DNA from: an uncultured Gaiellaceae bacterium
GTDB taxonomy: Bacteria; Actinomycetota; Thermoleophilia; Gaiellales; Gaiellaceae
NCBI GenBank assembly: GCA_955652075.1
Contig: CATPAS010000248.1
Location: 1 to 5,724 of the forward strand
Length of the DNA: 5,724 nucleotides
Direction: 5' to 3'
Of the stretch, positions 5,276-5,724 are shown piece after piece. The notes below the pieces were generated by a model. It saw nothing but the letters and a program-made list of their open reading frames with translations, was not told the origin of the DNA and did not search any database. The position numbers and the translations under genes were made by a program. How positions within the stretch are numbered: the stretch's first letter is position 1; each line of letters opens with the position of its first letter.

Positions 5276-5724
5276 CGCGGAACGAGCTGGAACCCGTCCG
5301 CCGCGTCGCGCGCTTCCCAACCGGCGGCCTCGATCTCGGCGCGCAGCCGGTCGGCCTCGTCGAAGTCGCGTGCGGCGCGTGCCTCCTGTCGTTGCTTCGC
5401 GAGCTCCACGACCTCGGGCGGAGCTTCCCGCTCCTCTGCGAGCGATGCCAGCCCGAAGATGTCCAGCGCTCGTCGCAGGAGCTCGTGGTCGCGCCAGCCG
5501 TGCATCACCGCGAGCGCGTCCGGCGTGTTGAAGTCGTCCTCGAGCGCAGCCTCGAACCGCTCCCACTCGCCGGCGGGCGCAGGCTCGGACGGCCCGCGGA
5601 AGACGTCGCGGAATCGCTCGACGCGGGCGGCGGCGGCTGCAAGCGTCTCGTCCGAGAAGTCGATCGGCTTCGACCAGTGCCCGGCGAGGAAGAAGACGAG
5701 GATCGTCTCGCGGCCCCACTGCTC
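5272..5724 (-). CDS. cysS: Cysteinyl-tRNA synthetase, C-terminal part (cut by window edge)
   Basis: The 150 visible residues are the C-terminal third of class I cysteinyl-tRNA synthetase, which charges tRNA-Cys with cysteine. The first visible residues include FFLAGHWSKPIDFSDETL, the segment after the KMSKS region where many homologues read H(Y/W)xxPxxFS. Then comes the anticodon-stem-binding DALR-type helical domain with FEAALEDDFNTPDALAVMH at about 72-90, a hallmark of CysS. The end, RQEARAARDFDEADRLRAEIEAAGW...DGFQLVPR, matches the usual CysS C-terminus (QxRxxARxxKDFxxADxIRxxL). The HIGH, KMSKS and zinc-binding motifs lie outside the window. I favour CysS over the mycothiol ligase MshC because of the DDFNTP motif, the C-terminal helices and the linkage to rlmB. 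Confidence 0.93.
   Translation of the reverse strand, partial: EQWGRETILVFFLAGHWSKPIDFSDETLAAAAARVERFRDVFRGPSEPAPAGEWERFEAALEDDFNTPDALAVMHGWRDHELLRRALDIFGLASLAEEREAPPEVVELAKQRQEARAARDFDEADRLRAEIEAAGWEARDAADGFQLVPR

Noticed and set aside
5276..5719. N-terminal extension of rlmB by about 148 codons
   Set aside because: The extension is arginine/alanine-rich shadow of cysS, which is conserved in another frame on the same strand; RlmB's known N-terminus starts at 5275.

Overview
The window looks like chromosomal DNA of a high-GC actinomycete-type bacterium. The class Thermoleophilia (Gaiellales/Solirubrobacterales type) is my best guess. Reasons: GC-rich coding sequence, a Bacillus-style SigH-family sigma factor beside a divergent primary-like sigma factor, and the gene order cysS-rlmB-yacP-sigH, which Firmicutes also keep. 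The taxonomic call is inference; there is no rRNA gene here.

Layout, right to left along the minus strand. The C-terminal 150 residues of cysteinyl-tRNA synthetase (cysS) run off the right edge. It overlaps rlmB (23S rRNA 2'-O-methyltransferase) by the four bases ATGA, and rlmB overlaps a YacP/Rae1-like NYN ribonuclease gene by 8 bp, so these form one translation-machinery operon. A stress-type cassette follows: marR on the plus strand, divergent from yceI and an NADPH-dependent FMN reductase gene. marR and the NYN gene converge and share the tetranucleotide CTAG as their stop codons. Next come sigH and a primary-like sigma-70 factor, both on the minus strand. At the left end a plus-strand PD-(D/E)XK homing-type endonuclease gene is broken by an apparent one-base deletion, and a strong stem-loop separates it from the sigma gene.

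How the parts may work together. The cassette sits between yacP and sigH, which are adjacent in Bacillus. It appears self-contained: the marR and yceI promoters face each other, and a 16-bp imperfect palindrome lies exactly between their -10 boxes, the arrangement expected for MarR autoregulation and control of yceI plus the reductase. sigH has its own sigma-70-like promoter, a near-palindrome in its leader, and further upstream an exact match to the Gram-positive LexA (SOS) box. The second sigma gene has a hairpin-rich leader with a match to the sigma-R-type promoter GGGAAT-N18-GTT, and no ATG, GTG or TTG start codon that would include all of its region 1.1. The small regulatory signals around the two sigma genes are the most interesting content. 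I see no clearly new multi-gene system, CRISPR array, IS element, tRNA or rRNA.
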